Of a stretch of 64,000 nt of DNA, positions 28,666-37,964 are shown piece by piece. Below the pieces are notes generated by a model. That model searched no databases, was not told the DNA's origin, and saw nothing but the letters and a program-made list of their open reading frames with translations. The stretch is from Leisingera daeponensis DSM 23529 (GTDB taxonomy: Bacteria > Pseudomonadota > Alphaproteobacteria > Rhodobacterales > Rhodobacteraceae): NCBI RefSeq assembly GCF_000473145.1, contig NZ_KI421502.1, positions 38,218 to 102,217 of the forward strand, in the 5' to 3' direction. The position numbers were made by a program, and so were the translations under genes. Each line of letters starts with the position of its first letter. Positions within the stretch are counted from its first letter, which is position 1.

Positions 28666-29273
28666 TGGAAGGGCTGATTTCACTCGCCGTCAAGGCCATC
28701 TTTGTCGAAAACCTCGCGCTGTCCTTCTTCCTGGGCATGTGCACCTTCATCGCGGTGTCCAAGAAGATTTCCACCGCGCTGGGTCTGGGGATTTCGGTGA
28801 TGGTGGTGCAGGCCATCACCGTGCCTGCCAACAACCTGCTGCTGACCTACCTCCTGAAACCGGGCGCGCTGGCCTGGGCGGGCTTTCCGGACGTGGACCT
28901 GACCTTCCTCGGCCTGATCTCCTATATCGGGGTGATCGCGGCGATGGTGCAGATCCTGGAGATGATCCTCGATAAGTATTTCCCGCCGCTCTACAACGCG
29001 CTGGGGATCTTCCTGCCGCTGATCACGGTGAACTGCGCGATCCTGGGCGGCTCGCTGTTCATGGTGGAGCGCGATTACAACTTTGCTGAGGCAGCCACTT
29101 ACGGCCTCTCCTCCGGCTTCGGCTGGGCGCTGGCGATCACCGCGATGGCGGGCGTGCGCGAGAAGCTGAAGTATTCCGACGTGCCGGACGGCCTGCAGGG
29201 CCTGGGCATCACCTTTATCACCGCAGGTCTGATGGCGATGGCCTTCATGTCCTTCAGCGGCGTCAAACTGTAA
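28665..29273 (+). CDS. nqrE: Na+-translocating NADH:quinone reductase subunit E
   Basis: A 202-residue six-helix membrane subunit, structural twin of NqrD in inverted topology. Cys26 ([10 protein letters not shown]) and Cys124 (TVNCAILGG) complete the intramembrane iron centre. nqrF starts 15 bp downstream behind AAGGAGAG. Confidence 0.95.
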   Translation: MEGLISLAVKAIFVENLALSFFLGMCTFIAVSKKISTALGLGISVMVVQAITVPANNLLLTYLLKPGALAWAGFPDVDLTFLGLISYIGVIAAMVQILEMILDKYFPPLYNALGIFLPLITVNCAILGGSLFMVERDYNFAEAATYGLSSGFGWALAITAMAGVREKLKYSDVPDGLQGLGITFITAGLMAMAFMSFSGVKL

Positions 29274-29288
29274 GGAGAGCGCGGAAAC

Positions 29289-30509
29289 ATGGAAACTTTC
29301 ACGCTCGGCGTTGTCCTGTTCACGGTGATCGTGCTGGCGCTGGTGGCCGTCATTCTGGCCGCCCGCTCCCGCCTGGTCTCCACCGGCAACGTCAACATCA
29401 CCATCAACGGTGAAAAAACCATCTCGGTGCCCGCGGGCGGCAAGCTCTTGCAGACGCTGGCGGCAGAGAAACTGTTCGTCCCCTCCGCCTGCGGCGGCGG
29501 CGGCACCTGCGCGCAGTGCCGGGTGCGGGTGCATTCCGGCGGCGGCTCGATCCTGCCGACCGAGGAAAGCCACATCACCAAGCGCGAAGCCGCCTGCGGC
29601 GACCGGCTGTCCTGCCAGGTTGCGGTCAAGCAGGACATGGATATCGAAGTCCCCGAAGAGGTCTTCGGCGTCAAGAAATGGCGATGCAAGGTGCGCTCCA
29701 ACGAAAACGTGGCGACCTTTATCAAGGCGCTGGTGCTGGAGCTGCCCGAAGGCGAGGACGTGAATTTCCGCGCCGGCGGCTACATCCAGATCGAAGCGCC
29801 GGAGCATCAGCTGGCCTATACCGATTTCGACATCCAGGAGGAGTATCGCGAGGATTGGGACCGCTTCAATCTGTGGCAGTACAAATCCGTGGTGGATGAG
29901 CCGGTCGAGCGCGCCTATTCGATGGCGAACTACCCGGACGAGAAGGGCATCATCATGCTGAACGTCCGCGTCGCCTCGCCGCCGCCGGGCAGCAGCGACA
30001 TTCCGGCGGGCAAGATGTCGTCCTACATCTTCAACCTGAAACCGGGGGATGAGGTCACCATTTCCGGGCCGTTCGGCGAATTCTTCGCCCGCGACACCGA
30101 AAAGGAGATGGTGTTCATCGGCGGCGGCGCCGGCATGGCGCCGATGCGCAGCCACATCTTCGACCAGCTGAAGCGCCTGAAGACCAACCGCAAGATCAGC
30201 TTCTGGTACGGCGCGCGGTCGAAGAAAGAGATGTTCTTTGTCGAGGACTTCGACCAGCTCGCAGCGGAAAACCCGAACTTCGAATGGCACGTGGCCCTGT
30301 CGGACCCGCAGCCGGGCGATGACTGGGACGGCTACACCGGCTTCATCCACAACGTTCTGTATGAGGAATACCTCAAGAACCATCCGGCGCCGGAAGACTG
30401 CGAATTCTACATGTGCGGTCCGCCGATCATGAACCAGTCGGTGATCAACATGCTGCTGGACCTGGGCGTGGACCGCGAGGACATCATGCTCGACGATTTC
30501 GGCGGCTGA
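29289..30509 (+). CDS. nqrF: Na+-translocating NADH:quinone reductase subunit F (NADH dehydrogenase)
   Basis: A 406-residue subunit that accepts hydride from NADH. An N-terminal membrane helix precedes a ferredoxin-like [2Fe-2S] domain with Cys68, Cys74, Cys77 and Cys109, then an FAD/NADH reductase domain ([10 protein letters not shown] for [15 protein letters not shown] for NADH). Length matches Vibrio NqrF. It is the last gene of the contiguous nqr block; apbE and nqrM are found 4.2 kb later. Confidence 0.95.
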   Translation: METFTLGVVLFTVIVLALVAVILAARSRLVSTGNVNITINGEKTISVPAGGKLLQTLAAEKLFVPSACGGGGTCAQCRVRVHSGGGSILPTEESHITKREAACGDRLSCQVAVKQDMDIEVPEEVFGVKKWRCKVRSNENVATFIKALVLELPEGEDVNFRAGGYIQIEAPEHQLAYTDFDIQEEYREDWDRFNLWQYKSVVDEPVERAYSMANYPDEKGIIMLNVRVASPPPGSSDIPAGKMSSYIFNLKPGDEVTISGPFGEFFARDTEKEMVFIGGGAGMAPMRSHIFDQLKRLKTNRKISFWYGARSKKEMFFVEDFDQLAAENPNFEWHVALSDPQPGDDWDGYTGFIHNVLYEEYLKNHPAPEDCEFYMCGPPIMNQSVINMLLDLGVDREDIMLDDFGG

Positions 30510-30534
30510 GCCGGACCCCGAAGCGGAAAATCAA

Positions 30535-30562
30535 AAGCCCCGGATGGAGACATCCGGGGCTT
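30535..30562. terminator. Bidirectional terminator between nqrF and LysR gene
   Basis: AAGCCCCGGATG / CATCCGGGGCTT, a perfect 12-bp stem with a GAGA tetraloop, lies between the converging genes. On the minus strand the stem is followed by TTTTGATTTT, so termination of the LysR transcript is stronger than that of nqr. Confidence 0.85.
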
Positions 30563-30604
30563 CGCCGTTTGGAGCGGATCGGCCGCCGTGGGGCAGATCC
30601 TGCT

Positions 30605-31489
30605 CTAGGCCGGCACGGCAGTCCCGATCTTGTTCCAAAGCTCATCGGCAACCACACCTATTGCCTGGTCCCTGCGCCGCATCTTGAAAATCATCGTCCG
30701 GCGTAAAGGAAACCCTTCCAGGTTCAGGGGAAGCAAGGCCCCGGACCGCCGTTCGTCCTCCGTCATGTGATCCGGCAGGCCGCCCCAGCCGAGACCGGCG
30801 AGGATCACCTTTTTCTTGGCCGCGAGATCGGAAACTGTCCATTTCAAGCCCCCGGGCAACAGATCGCGGCTCTGTTCATGCGCAGCGCCGCCGGTGCCGG
30901 CGGCGACCACCTGCACATGGCTTTGCATTTCGGATGCCGACAAGGCGCGGGACCCGGCGGGCAGGTTCAAGGCGGGGCTGGCCACCGGCCGGATCGTGAC
31001 CTCCGCAACCGGCTCTGCCTCCACGTCGTCCAGCGGCACCCCGTCAAGGGAGGCAAGCGCGATATCCGCCTTGCCCTCCATCAGCCGGGCAATCGGGCCG
31101 CCCATCATTTCCATGCGCAGCCGGAGGTGGGTCGCCGGGTGGCGCCGCCCGGTCTCGGCAAGCGCCGGCAGCAAAGGGTCCAGATCCATGGTGGCACTGA
31201 CGGCAAGTGTCAGTTCCGGTTCTTCGCGGGCGCGCAGCCGGGCGGCGGTCGTCCGCAGCCCCTGCATCTGCCGCAGAACCCGCGATGCCTCGCGGTAGAA
31301 GATTTCGCCCGCCGGGGTGAGCGCGGGGCGGTAGGCTTCGCGGCTGAACAGCTCCAGCTCCAGTTCCTCCTCCAGCTGCCGGATGGTGTGGCTGATGGCG
31401 GACTGCGACTTGTTCAGGCGCTCCGCGGCTCCGCGGAAGGTGCCGGTCGAGACGATCGCCTCAAGGGCAAGGAGCTGGCCGTGTTTCAT
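30605..31489 (-). CDS. LysR-type transcriptional regulator
   Basis: A 294-residue LysR protein (MKHGQLLALEAIVSTGTFRG, HTH continuing with AAERLNKSQSAISHTIRQLE) with a standard effector domain. It is divergent from the GST-like gene by 108 bp and presumably controls the GST/NTF2/tautomerase/nitronate monooxygenase cluster. The gap holds CGATAT (31535-31540) inverted as ATATCG (31553-31558). The effector is unknown. Confidence 0.9.
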   Translation of the reverse strand: MKHGQLLALEAIVSTGTFRGAAERLNKSQSAISHTIRQLEEELELELFSREAYRPALTPAGEIFYREASRVLRQMQGLRTTAARLRAREEPELTLAVSATMDLDPLLPALAETGRRHPATHLRLRMEMMGGPIARLMEGKADIALASLDGVPLDDVEAEPVAEVTIRPVASPALNLPAGSRALSASEMQSHVQVVAAGTGGAAHEQSRDLLPGGLKWTVSDLAAKKKVILAGLGWGGLPDHMTEDERRSGALLPLNLEGFPLRRTMIFKMRRRDQAIGVVADELWNKIGTAVPA

Positions 31490-31597
31490 CAGGTGTCAAC
31501 ATGATATGTTTTTGCAATCGTTATCTTGAAAACTCGATATTATCAATCAATCATATCGGGAGGTAGTCAGGGGGCATCACTGCAACAGGAGACTGTC

Positions 31598-32209
31598 ATG
31601 AAACTCTACTACAAACCCGGTGCCTGCCCGCTGGCCAGCCATATCGCCCTGTATGAAACCGGCCGCCCGTTTGACATCGAAGCGGTCGATACCGCGGCGG
31701 GACGGACCGAAAGCGGTGCGGATTACCGTGCGATCAACCCCAAAGGCTATGTTCCGGCCCTGGGCCTGGACGATGGCAGCATCCTGACCGAAGGGGCGGC
31801 GGTTTTGCAGTATATCGCGGACAGCCACCCGGAGGCAGGTCTGGCGCCGGCGGCGGGCACCTTGGCCCGGGCCCGGATGCAAGAACAGCTCAACTGGATC
31901 GGGAGCGAGCTGCACAAGGCCTTTAGCCCGCTGTTCCGCGAGGACACGTCCGAAGCCGGCAAAGACGACGCGCGCAGCGCTGTTGCGGGCAAGTTCGATT
32001 TTATCGAGGCCCAGCTGGCGGATGGCCGCGAGTGGCTGGTCGAGGGCCGGTTTTCGGTGGCGGATGCCTATCTGTTCGTGGTCTCGAACTGGGCGAACTT
32101 CACCGGCATCGACCTGGCCCGCTGGCCCAATCTGGCCGCCTTTGTCGGCCGCAGTGCTGCCCGCCCGTCGGCCCAGGCTGCAATGCGCGCAGAGGGGCTG
32201 ATCCAGTGA
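31598..32209 (+). CDS. Glutathione S-transferase family protein
   Basis: A 203-residue GST. The N-terminal thioredoxin-like domain (MKLYYKPGACPLASHIALYE) has the PGACPLA segment of bacterial beta-class GSTs and NPKGYVPAL before the glutathione-binding Glu/Gly region; an all-helical C-domain follows with VADAYLFVVSNWA. ATG 31598 is the family start. It is the first gene of a tightly packed four-gene operon, and its stop overlaps the next start. Confidence 0.92.
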   Translation: MKLYYKPGACPLASHIALYETGRPFDIEAVDTAAGRTESGADYRAINPKGYVPALGLDDGSILTEGAAVLQYIADSHPEAGLAPAAGTLARARMQEQLNWIGSELHKAFSPLFREDTSEAGKDDARSAVAGKFDFIEAQLADGREWLVEGRFSVADAYLFVVSNWANFTGIDLARWPNLAAFVGRSAARPSAQAAMRAEGLIQ

Positions 32210-32586
32210 CGCCCGCCGGCCACAAACAGGTCGGCGCACTGATGGAGGCCTATTTCGAGGGCCTCCATCAAGCCGACAGCGCCCTGCTGCGCAAGGTCTT
32301 CCACCCGCAGCTGGCCTACATCTGCGCCACCGAAGGCGACGAGCTGTATCTGGATCTTGAGACTTACATGGCCCGCGTCGACGGGCGTGTGCCGCCGGCC
32401 AAACGCGGCGACCCGCGCGAGGAGGAGATTCTGGAGATTGCCTTTGCCAGCGGCCGGCTGGCCCGTGTCAGCGCCCGGATGACCATGATGGGGCGGGATT
32501 TCCACGACCTGCTGACCCTTGTCCGCTACGGTGCCGAATGGCGTATCGTGGCCAAAGTGTTTTCCTATGTTCCGCGAAAGGACTGA
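32206..32586 (+). CDS. NTF2-like / putative lumazine-binding family protein
   Basis: A 126-residue protein starting with GTG at 32206 inside the GST stop. It has the cone-shaped NTF2-like pattern: helix MEAYFEGLHQADSALLRKVF with HPQLAYI, then strands ending in WRIVAKVFSYVP. Small proteins of this fold act as isomerases, dehydratases or binding proteins. No active-site assignment is possible from sequence. Its place between a GST and a tautomerase suggests a role in the same detoxification or catabolic route. Confidence 0.8.
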   Translation: MTPAGHKQVGALMEAYFEGLHQADSALLRKVFHPQLAYICATEGDELYLDLETYMARVDGRVPPAKRGDPREEEILEIAFASGRLARVSARMTMMGRDFHDLLTLVRYGAEWRIVAKVFSYVPRKD

Positions 32587-32589
32587 ACG

Positions 32590-32811
32590 ATGCCTTATGT
32601 GAATATCAAAGTGACCCGCGAGGGCGGCCCCGAAGGCACCGGCCCCAGCGCAGACCAGAAGGCGCAGCTGATTTCCCGGGTCACGGGCCTGCTGCAGGAC
32701 GTTCTGGGCAAGACCCCGGCGACCACATTTGTGGTGATCGACGAGGTCGCGCTGGAGGACTGGGGCGTCGGCGGCCTGCCGGTGCAGGAGTACCGGAAGC
32801 AGGCGCAATGA
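32590..32811 (+). CDS. 4-oxalocrotonate tautomerase family protein
   Basis: A 73-residue tautomerase-superfamily monomer. After removal of Met the chain begins with Pro (PYVNIKVTREG), the catalytic base of the family, and it keeps the VTGLLQDVLGKTPATTFVVI helix-strand pattern. Such enzymes interconvert keto-enol or dehalogenate small acids. It starts 3 bp after the NTF2-like gene and its stop overlaps the next ATG (ATGA). Confidence 0.9.
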   Translation: MPYVNIKVTREGGPEGTGPSADQKAQLISRVTGLLQDVLGKTPATTFVVIDEVALEDWGVGGLPVQEYRKQAQ

Positions 32812-33794
32812 AGACGCGGCTGACAGAGGCGCTGGGGATCACCTGTCCGGTGATCCAGGCGCCGATGGCCTTTGCGGCGGGCGGCGCGCTGGCCAGCGCT
32901 GTCAGCACTGCCGGCGGGCTGGGCATGATCGGGGGCGGTTACGGAGATGCCGGGTGGATCGAACAGCAGTTCGCCATCGCCGCGGGCGCCCGCGCCGGCT
33001 GCGGGCTGATCACCTGGAAGCTGGCGGAACAGCCGCACCTGCTGGAGCGGGTGCTGGCGCAGGACCCGGCGGCGGTTTTCCTGTCCTTCGGCGACCCGGC
33101 GCCGTTTGCGCCCGCGATTCGGCAGGCCGGCGTGCCGCTGATCTGCCAGGTCCAGACCCTGCGCGATGCGCAGCAGGCGCTGGAGTGCGGTGCCGACATC
33201 ATCGTCGCCCAAGGGGCGGATGCCGGCGGCCATGGCGAGGCCCGCGGCACCTTTGCCCTGGTGCCCGAGATCGCGGACGAGATCGCGCGCCAGAACAGCC
33301 AGGCGCTGCTGTGCGCCGCAGGCGGCATCACGGACGGGCGCGGCCTTGCCGCGGCCCTGATGCTTGGCGCGGACGGGGCGGTGATCGGCACCCGGTTCTG
33401 GGCCTCGCGCGAGGCGCTGGTGCATCCGCGCATTCTGGACCGCGCGCTGGCGGCAACGGGGGATGACACCATCCGCACCCGGGTGGTGGACGTGGTTCGC
33501 GGCCTGGACTGGCCCGGCCGTTACAACGTCCGCGTTCTGCGCAATCCCTTTATCCAGAAGTGGCACGGGGCAGAGGACGCCTTGCAGCTGGAAGCGGGCG
33601 CTGAAGCGGCCAAATGGGCGGCGGCTCAGGAGGCGGGGGATCCGGACATCGCAACCGCCATTACGGGCGAAGGCATCGGCATGATCCGCTCGGCGCCGCC
33701 TGCGGGGGATATTCTGGCGAGCCTCATGACGGACGCGCGGCAGTGCCTTGCCAGGGCGGCGTCCGCCGCCGGGCGGGCAAGCTCCTTGACCTGA
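32808..33794 (+). CDS. Nitronate monooxygenase family flavoprotein
   Basis: A 328-residue FMN-dependent TIM-barrel protein of the nitronate monooxygenase/2-nitropropane dioxygenase family: CPVIQAPMA near the N-terminus, STAGGLGMIGGG, and the FMN-phosphate region with QGADAGGHGEARG and AAGGITDGRG. It oxidises alkyl nitronates such as propionate-3-nitronate in characterised members, but many relatives have other substrates. It is the last gene of the GST-led operon. Confidence 0.88.
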   Translation: MKTRLTEALGITCPVIQAPMAFAAGGALASAVSTAGGLGMIGGGYGDAGWIEQQFAIAAGARAGCGLITWKLAEQPHLLERVLAQDPAAVFLSFGDPAPFAPAIRQAGVPLICQVQTLRDAQQALECGADIIVAQGADAGGHGEARGTFALVPEIADEIARQNSQALLCAAGGITDGRGLAAALMLGADGAVIGTRFWASREALVHPRILDRALAATGDDTIRTRVVDVVRGLDWPGRYNVRVLRNPFIQKWHGAEDALQLEAGAEAAKWAAAQEAGDPDIATAITGEGIGMIRSAPPAGDILASLMTDARQCLARAASAAGRASSLT

Positions 33795-33855
33795 CCGCCT
33801 GCGCCCCGTGTCCGGCAGGGCGCGGGGCGGCCGGGTGCCGGTTGGGCAGTGCGCC

Positions 33856-34380
33856 CTAGCCGACGATCATCTGTTTCATGCGCAGGGCCTCATACTCCAG
33901 CTCCTGCAGGCGGAAGTTCACAACGTCGCCCACCGTGATCATCCCGCACAGGCGGTCGTCCTTCACCACCGGCAGGTGGCGGAAGCGGCCCTCGTTCATC
34001 ACCTTGGCGACGTCGATCAGCAGGTCGTCCGGTTTGCAGGTCTTGACCTCGCGGGTCATGATGTCCTCGACCAGCTGCGGCAGGGTGTGGCCCGGCGTTT
34101 CCGCCAGCCGCCGCACGATGTCGCGCTCCGACAGGATGCCCTGCAGCGCGCCGTTCTGGTCGGTCACCACCAGCGCGCCGATGCGCTTGTCGCGCAGCGC
34201 CTCCACCGCATGGCCGACGGTGTCGTTCGGACGGATCGCATAAATCGCGTCGCCCTTGGCCTCCAGTAGCTTCGCAACGGTCGACTGGCCGTGCGACAAG
34301 TTCGACTCGGCCGACTGGCTGTGGCTTTGCTGCCCGGCCTTGTCGCCCCGGGTCGGAGGCTGGTATGAGAACGGTGCCAT
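33856..34380 (-). CDS. CBS-domain pair protein
   Basis: A 174-residue soluble protein with two tandem CBS motifs (about residues 40-95 and 105-160: IGALVVTDQNGALQGILSER and FRHLPVVKDDRLCGMITVGD), which bind adenine nucleotides. The first 35 residues are a Ser/Gln-rich leader. Stand-alone CBS pairs act as energy-state sensors on partner proteins. It stands alone and converges on the nitronate monooxygenase gene. Confidence 0.88.
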   Translation of the reverse strand: MAPFSYQPPTRGDKAGQQSHSQSAESNLSHGQSTVAKLLEAKGDAIYAIRPNDTVGHAVEALRDKRIGALVVTDQNGALQGILSERDIVRRLAETPGHTLPQLVEDIMTREVKTCKPDDLLIDVAKVMNEGRFRHLPVVKDDRLCGMITVGDVVNFRLQELEYEALRMKQMIVG

Positions 34381-34489
34381 GCGCGGGTCTCCTCCTATCC
34401 TGCATCAGGTCATGCCCCCATCTTAACGGCGGATTGCCATCCGGGAAGGGGCGAAATGACGCGAGCGCTAACAAAGGCCGGAAAACAAC

Positions 34490-34678
34490 ATGTTCGAATC
34501 CCTCTACCTGACCCCCGTCACCGGCGTGCTGACCGTGTTCGTGGTGGTGGTCTGCGGCCATCTGTACCGGCAGAACTGGAAGACCCAGCCGCCCGATGCG
34601 CGGCTGAGGGCCTGGCTGTTCGGGGTGCCCGCGGCGCTTGGCCTTCTGGCGCTGGCCTTTCTGCCGCTGAAGTTCTGA
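34490..34678 (+). CDS. Small membrane protein with two transmembrane helices
   Basis: A 62-residue protein with two hydrophobic segments (LTPVTGVLTVFVVVVCGHLY and LFGVPAALGLLALAFLPL) joined by a basic loop. ATG 34490 with AAAGGCCGG upstream. It precedes apbE by 67 bp and could be co-transcribed with it. No family recognised. Confidence 0.65.
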   Translation: MFESLYLTPVTGVLTVFVVVVCGHLYRQNWKTQPPDARLRAWLFGVPAALGLLALAFLPLKF

Positions 34679-34745
34679 GGCTGCGTTTGACTCTGGCGCG
34701 GGGCAGGGGCATAGCAGCGCCAGATTTATCCCCGGAGGTTGACCA

Positions 34746-35780
34746 ATGCCCAGACGGTTCCTGCTTGCCCTGATCCTGCCCGCGGTGCTGCTGGTGTCCG
34801 GCTGCTGGTTCGGCAGCGAACCGGAGGAGGTGCGCCTGTCGGGCCAGACCATGGGCACCACCTACAGCGTGATCGCGATTGGCGAGCATCTGGACCAGGA
34901 GGCGCTGGCGGCGGAGGTGGAGGCCACCTTGGCGGCGGTGAACGCCAAGATGTCGAACTGGGATCCGGCGTCGGAAGTGTCCACCTTTTCCGCCGCGCGC
35001 AGCACCGCGCCGGTGCGGGTGTCGCCGGAGTTTGCCCATGTGCTGGCGGCGGCCAACGACGTGCATGAAAAGACCGGCGGCAAGTTCGACGTGACGCTTG
35101 GCCCGCTGATCGAGCTGTGGGGCTTCGGCCCGCGCAAGCCGGAGGATCCGGTGCCGTCGGATGCGGCCATCGCCAAAGCGCTGGAGGGCGTCGGGCAGGC
35201 GCGGCTGCTGACGCTGGATGCAGGGGCCGGCACCCTGAAGAAATCCGCGCCGGAGACCGGGATCAACCTGTCGGCCATTGCCAAGGGATACGGTGTCGAT
35301 GCGGTGGCGCAGACGCTGCAGGGCTTTGGCGTTGAGAACTACATGGTGGAAATCGGCGGCGATCTGGTGACCAAGGGGCAAAACGCCAAGGGCGAGGCCT
35401 GGCGCATCGGCATCGAGAAACCGGATGCGGCGGCGCAGACGGTGCAGCTGATCGTGCCGGTCAGCAACCTGGGCCTGGCGACCTCCGGCGATTACCGCAA
35501 TTATTTCGAGCATGAGGGCCAGCGCTATTCCCACATCCTTGACCCGGTTGCCGGGCGGCCGGTGACGCACCGCACCGCCTCGGTCACGGTGATCGCGGAA
35601 AACGCGATGCTGGCGGATGCCTGGGCGACCGCGATGCTGGTTCTGGGCAGCGCGGACGGGCTGAAGCTGGCGGAGCAGCATAAACTTGCCGTGTTTTTCA
35701 TCGATCGGGACGTGCAAGCCGGCGAAGATGCCTATATTACCTCTGCAAGCAGCGCTTTCGAGGCGCTGACCGGAAACTGA
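34746..35780 (+). CDS. apbE: FAD:protein FMN transferase ApbE (NQR flavinylation)
   Basis: A 344-residue lipoprotein of the ApbE family. The lipobox LVSGC (residues 15-19) predicts periplasmic membrane anchoring. SGQTMGTTYSV, the Mg/FAD-binding INLSAIAKGYGVD, EIGGDL and HILDPVAGRPV are all present. It transfers FMN from FAD to the Thr of NqrB and NqrC. In Vibrio it directly follows nqrF; here a regulator, four enzymes, a CBS protein and a small membrane protein lie between. Confidence 0.94.
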   Translation: MPRRFLLALILPAVLLVSGCWFGSEPEEVRLSGQTMGTTYSVIAIGEHLDQEALAAEVEATLAAVNAKMSNWDPASEVSTFSAARSTAPVRVSPEFAHVLAAANDVHEKTGGKFDVTLGPLIELWGFGPRKPEDPVPSDAAIAKALEGVGQARLLTLDAGAGTLKKSAPETGINLSAIAKGYGVDAVAQTLQGFGVENYMVEIGGDLVTKGQNAKGEAWRIGIEKPDAAAQTVQLIVPVSNLGLATSGDYRNYFEHEGQRYSHILDPVAGRPVTHRTASVTVIAENAMLADAWATAMLVLGSADGLKLAEQHKLAVFFIDRDVQAGEDAYITSASSAFEALTGN

Positions 35781-35813
35781 GCCGCGTACTGAGCGACATC
35801 GCGAGGGACCCCA

Positions 35814-36053
35814 ATGAGCACCTTTCTATTGGCCTTTATCCTGCTGCTGATCGTGACCCTGGGCATGTCGCTGGGGGTGATGCTGATGGGCAAGAAGATC
35901 AAGGGCAGCTGCGGCGGCCTGAATGCGATTTCCGGTGCCGACAAATGCGTGGTCTGTTCCAAGGACATCGACCCGGACAGCCCGCTGCGCGACAAGCTGC
36001 AGTGCAAGCGCGCCCGCCGGATGGTGGAGCAGATGCAGGAAGAACAGGCATGA
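35814..36053 (+). CDS. nqrM: Na+-NQR maturation protein NqrM
   Basis: A 79-residue protein with one N-terminal membrane helix and four cysteines (Cys33, Cys45, Cys48, Cys64) in the pattern of the DUF539/NqrM family. NqrM is needed to build the intramembrane iron centre of NqrD/NqrE. It lies 33 bp after apbE, as in known nqr loci, and GAGGG precedes the ATG. Confidence 0.93.
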   Translation: MSTFLLAFILLLIVTLGMSLGVMLMGKKIKGSCGGLNAISGADKCVVCSKDIDPDSPLRDKLQCKRARRMVEQMQEEQA

Positions 36054-36148
36054 GGCCAAGGCTGCGGTCAGGGCTGCGGCACGGCGCGGGCAGCGTCCGC
36101 GCCGCCAAGGGGCGGGCCGGTCCGCGGCGTGCGGAACACGGTTTCACC

Positions 36149-37576
36149 TTACTCACTCTCAGGGTCTGACTCTGCCGCCTCCAAGGCCGCGGCCGCGCTG
36201 GCCGGGGGCTGATCGGGCGCCCAGCCCTTGCCCAAGGCGATCTGCAGCCGGGACCAGGCCAGCGCCAGGTCGCGGCGGGCGGCGATCAGGCCCAGCTCGT
36301 TGTCGCGCAAGGCTTCCTCGGTGTTCAGAAGGTCGAACAGGGTGATTTCATTGGCCCGGAAGGTTTCGCGCGCAAGATCGGCAACCTTGCCGCCCAGTCC
36401 GACCGCCTGCGCCTGCGCTGCGGTGCGCTCGCGGGCGGCCCTCAGCGCGCTTTGCTGCGCCTGCACCTCCTCCACCGCGCCGCGCACCGCTGCGCGGTAA
36501 TCGTATTCCGTGGCCTTGGCCTCGGCGATGGCGCGCTCGTGGAACGCGCGCAGAACCGGGCGGTTGAACAGCGGCAGCCGCAGCGACGGGCCGATCTGGT
36601 AGAGATCGGGCAGGCCGCGGAATGCCTCGATGGAGCCGGTGACTTCGAGCGACGGGTAAAGCTCCGCCTCGGTGACACCGATACTGGCGGTGGCGCTGCG
36701 CAGCTGGGCTTCGGCCAGCAGCACATCGGGGCGGTTGCGCAACAGGCTGGCAGGCACCCCAAGCTCGGGCTGGGTTGAGGGATGGGGCTGGCCGGAACTG
36801 TTCTGCATCATCGCAAACACCTCGGAGGCGTCGCGGTCCAGCAGCGTGGCCAGGGCAAACACGGCAGCCTCATAGCCGGAGATGAAGCCGGGAAGATCCG
36901 CCTTGGCGCTGGCGACCTGCAGCTTGGTGCGCTCCAGATCCAGGGCAAGGACGGCGCGGGCGGCCTTCAGCTCCTCCACCGTGGCCAGGATCTGCTGGCG
37001 CAGCTCGATCGTCTTGCGGGTGACGGCGGCGCCGCGCTGGAAAAACCGCGCCTCGATATAGGTGCGGGTGATCGCGTCGATGATCGCCAGCCGGGTGGTG
37101 GCCATCTGGTAGAACTGCGCGTCGCGGTCTGCGACCGCCCGTTCGGAGCGTCGCTGGAAGCCGCCGAACAGGTCGAACACATAGGTGGCGCCGATTTCGG
37201 CGGAATCGAGACTGGTTGAACCGTCCTGCGATTCCCGGCGCGAAAAGACCGAACTGCCCTCCAGATCGCCGCGCACCTGCTCCGGGCGGCCGCTGGCGCG
37301 GCGCACCGCCTCAGCCGCCTTGAGGCGCTGGCGGGCGGATTTGATATCCAGGTTCTGCGCCAGCCCGGCCGCCACCAGCCGGTCCAGGGCGGCATCGTTC
37401 AGCCCCTGCCACCAGGTCTCTGCCGCGCCCTGCGCGGTGGCAAAGGAGCGGGTCTGGTAATAGCTGGCCGGCACGGCGAAGGCGGGACGCTGGTAATCCC
37501 GGCCCGCGACGGTGCAGCCGCACAGGAGAGTTCCGGCCAGCAGCACGGAACGGGCTGTCCAATTGGATCTGCTCAT
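36149..37576 (-). CDS. NodT/TolC-family outer-membrane efflux lipoprotein
   Basis: A 475-residue outer-membrane factor of the NodT type: signal and lipobox (SVLLAGTLLCGCTVAGRDYQ), then two TolC-like repeats of long helices. It forms trimeric export ducts with an RND or MFS pump. No adaptor (MFP) or pump gene lies beside it, so its partner is elsewhere. ATG 37576 (MSRSNWT) is chosen over upstream in-frame starts because it places the signal peptide at the N-terminus. It converges on nqrM. Confidence 0.88.
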   Translation of the reverse strand: MSRSNWTARSVLLAGTLLCGCTVAGRDYQRPAFAVPASYYQTRSFATAQGAAETWWQGLNDAALDRLVAAGLAQNLDIKSARQRLKAAEAVRRASGRPEQVRGDLEGSSVFSRRESQDGSTSLDSAEIGATYVFDLFGGFQRRSERAVADRDAQFYQMATTRLAIIDAITRTYIEARFFQRGAAVTRKTIELRQQILATVEELKAARAVLALDLERTKLQVASAKADLPGFISGYEAAVFALATLLDRDASEVFAMMQNSSGQPHPSTQPELGVPASLLRNRPDVLLAEAQLRSATASIGVTEAELYPSLEVTGSIEAFRGLPDLYQIGPSLRLPLFNRPVLRAFHERAIAEAKATEYDYRAAVRGAVEEVQAQQSALRAARERTAAQAQAVGLGGKVADLARETFRANEITLFDLLNTEEALRDNELGLIAARRDLALAWSRLQIALGKGWAPDQPPASAAAALEAAESDPESE

Positions 37577-37964
37577 GGCTTGCCTCTGGGCGCCCAGTCT
37601 GATGCGGGCGTTCCCGGAATCATAGGCAGCACCGGGCGGCGCCGCGAAGACCTTCCTGCCGCCGGCCGCGGCTTTGTCCGGCACTGATGCGCGCGGCCCA
37701 CAGGCCGGAGGCTGCGGAAATCCGGGCGGGCCTGCCGTTTTTGCCCCCTCCGGCCCGGCCAAGGCGGGTCATCCTGCCAGCCCAGTCAGCAGCGCGCCGC
37801 GCCAGACAGGAGACGGCCCGCCCGCCCGCGCCTGCGCTTGACGCATGCAAGGGGCAGGTCCACTGTTTGCCGGTGCGCAGGCTGAACCCCAGCCGCGGCG
37901 CCGCCGACGGCAGCCCTTTGGGACAGCTGAACCGCAATTGCGACGTGAAAGTGAGAACAACCTG
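37577..37964. other. Divergent intergenic region without recognised features
   Basis: 388 bp between the outer-membrane factor and aldehyde dehydrogenase genes. No credible gene; no palindrome or promoter with good spacing stood out. GTGAGAACAA just before 37965 may serve as a weak ribosome site. Confidence 0.4.

Noticed and set aside
34490..34505. TTCGAATCC-type sequence resembling a tRNA T-loop
   Set aside because: It is the start of a small membrane protein (ATG TTC GAA TCC), and no acceptor stem or anticodon arm surrounds it.
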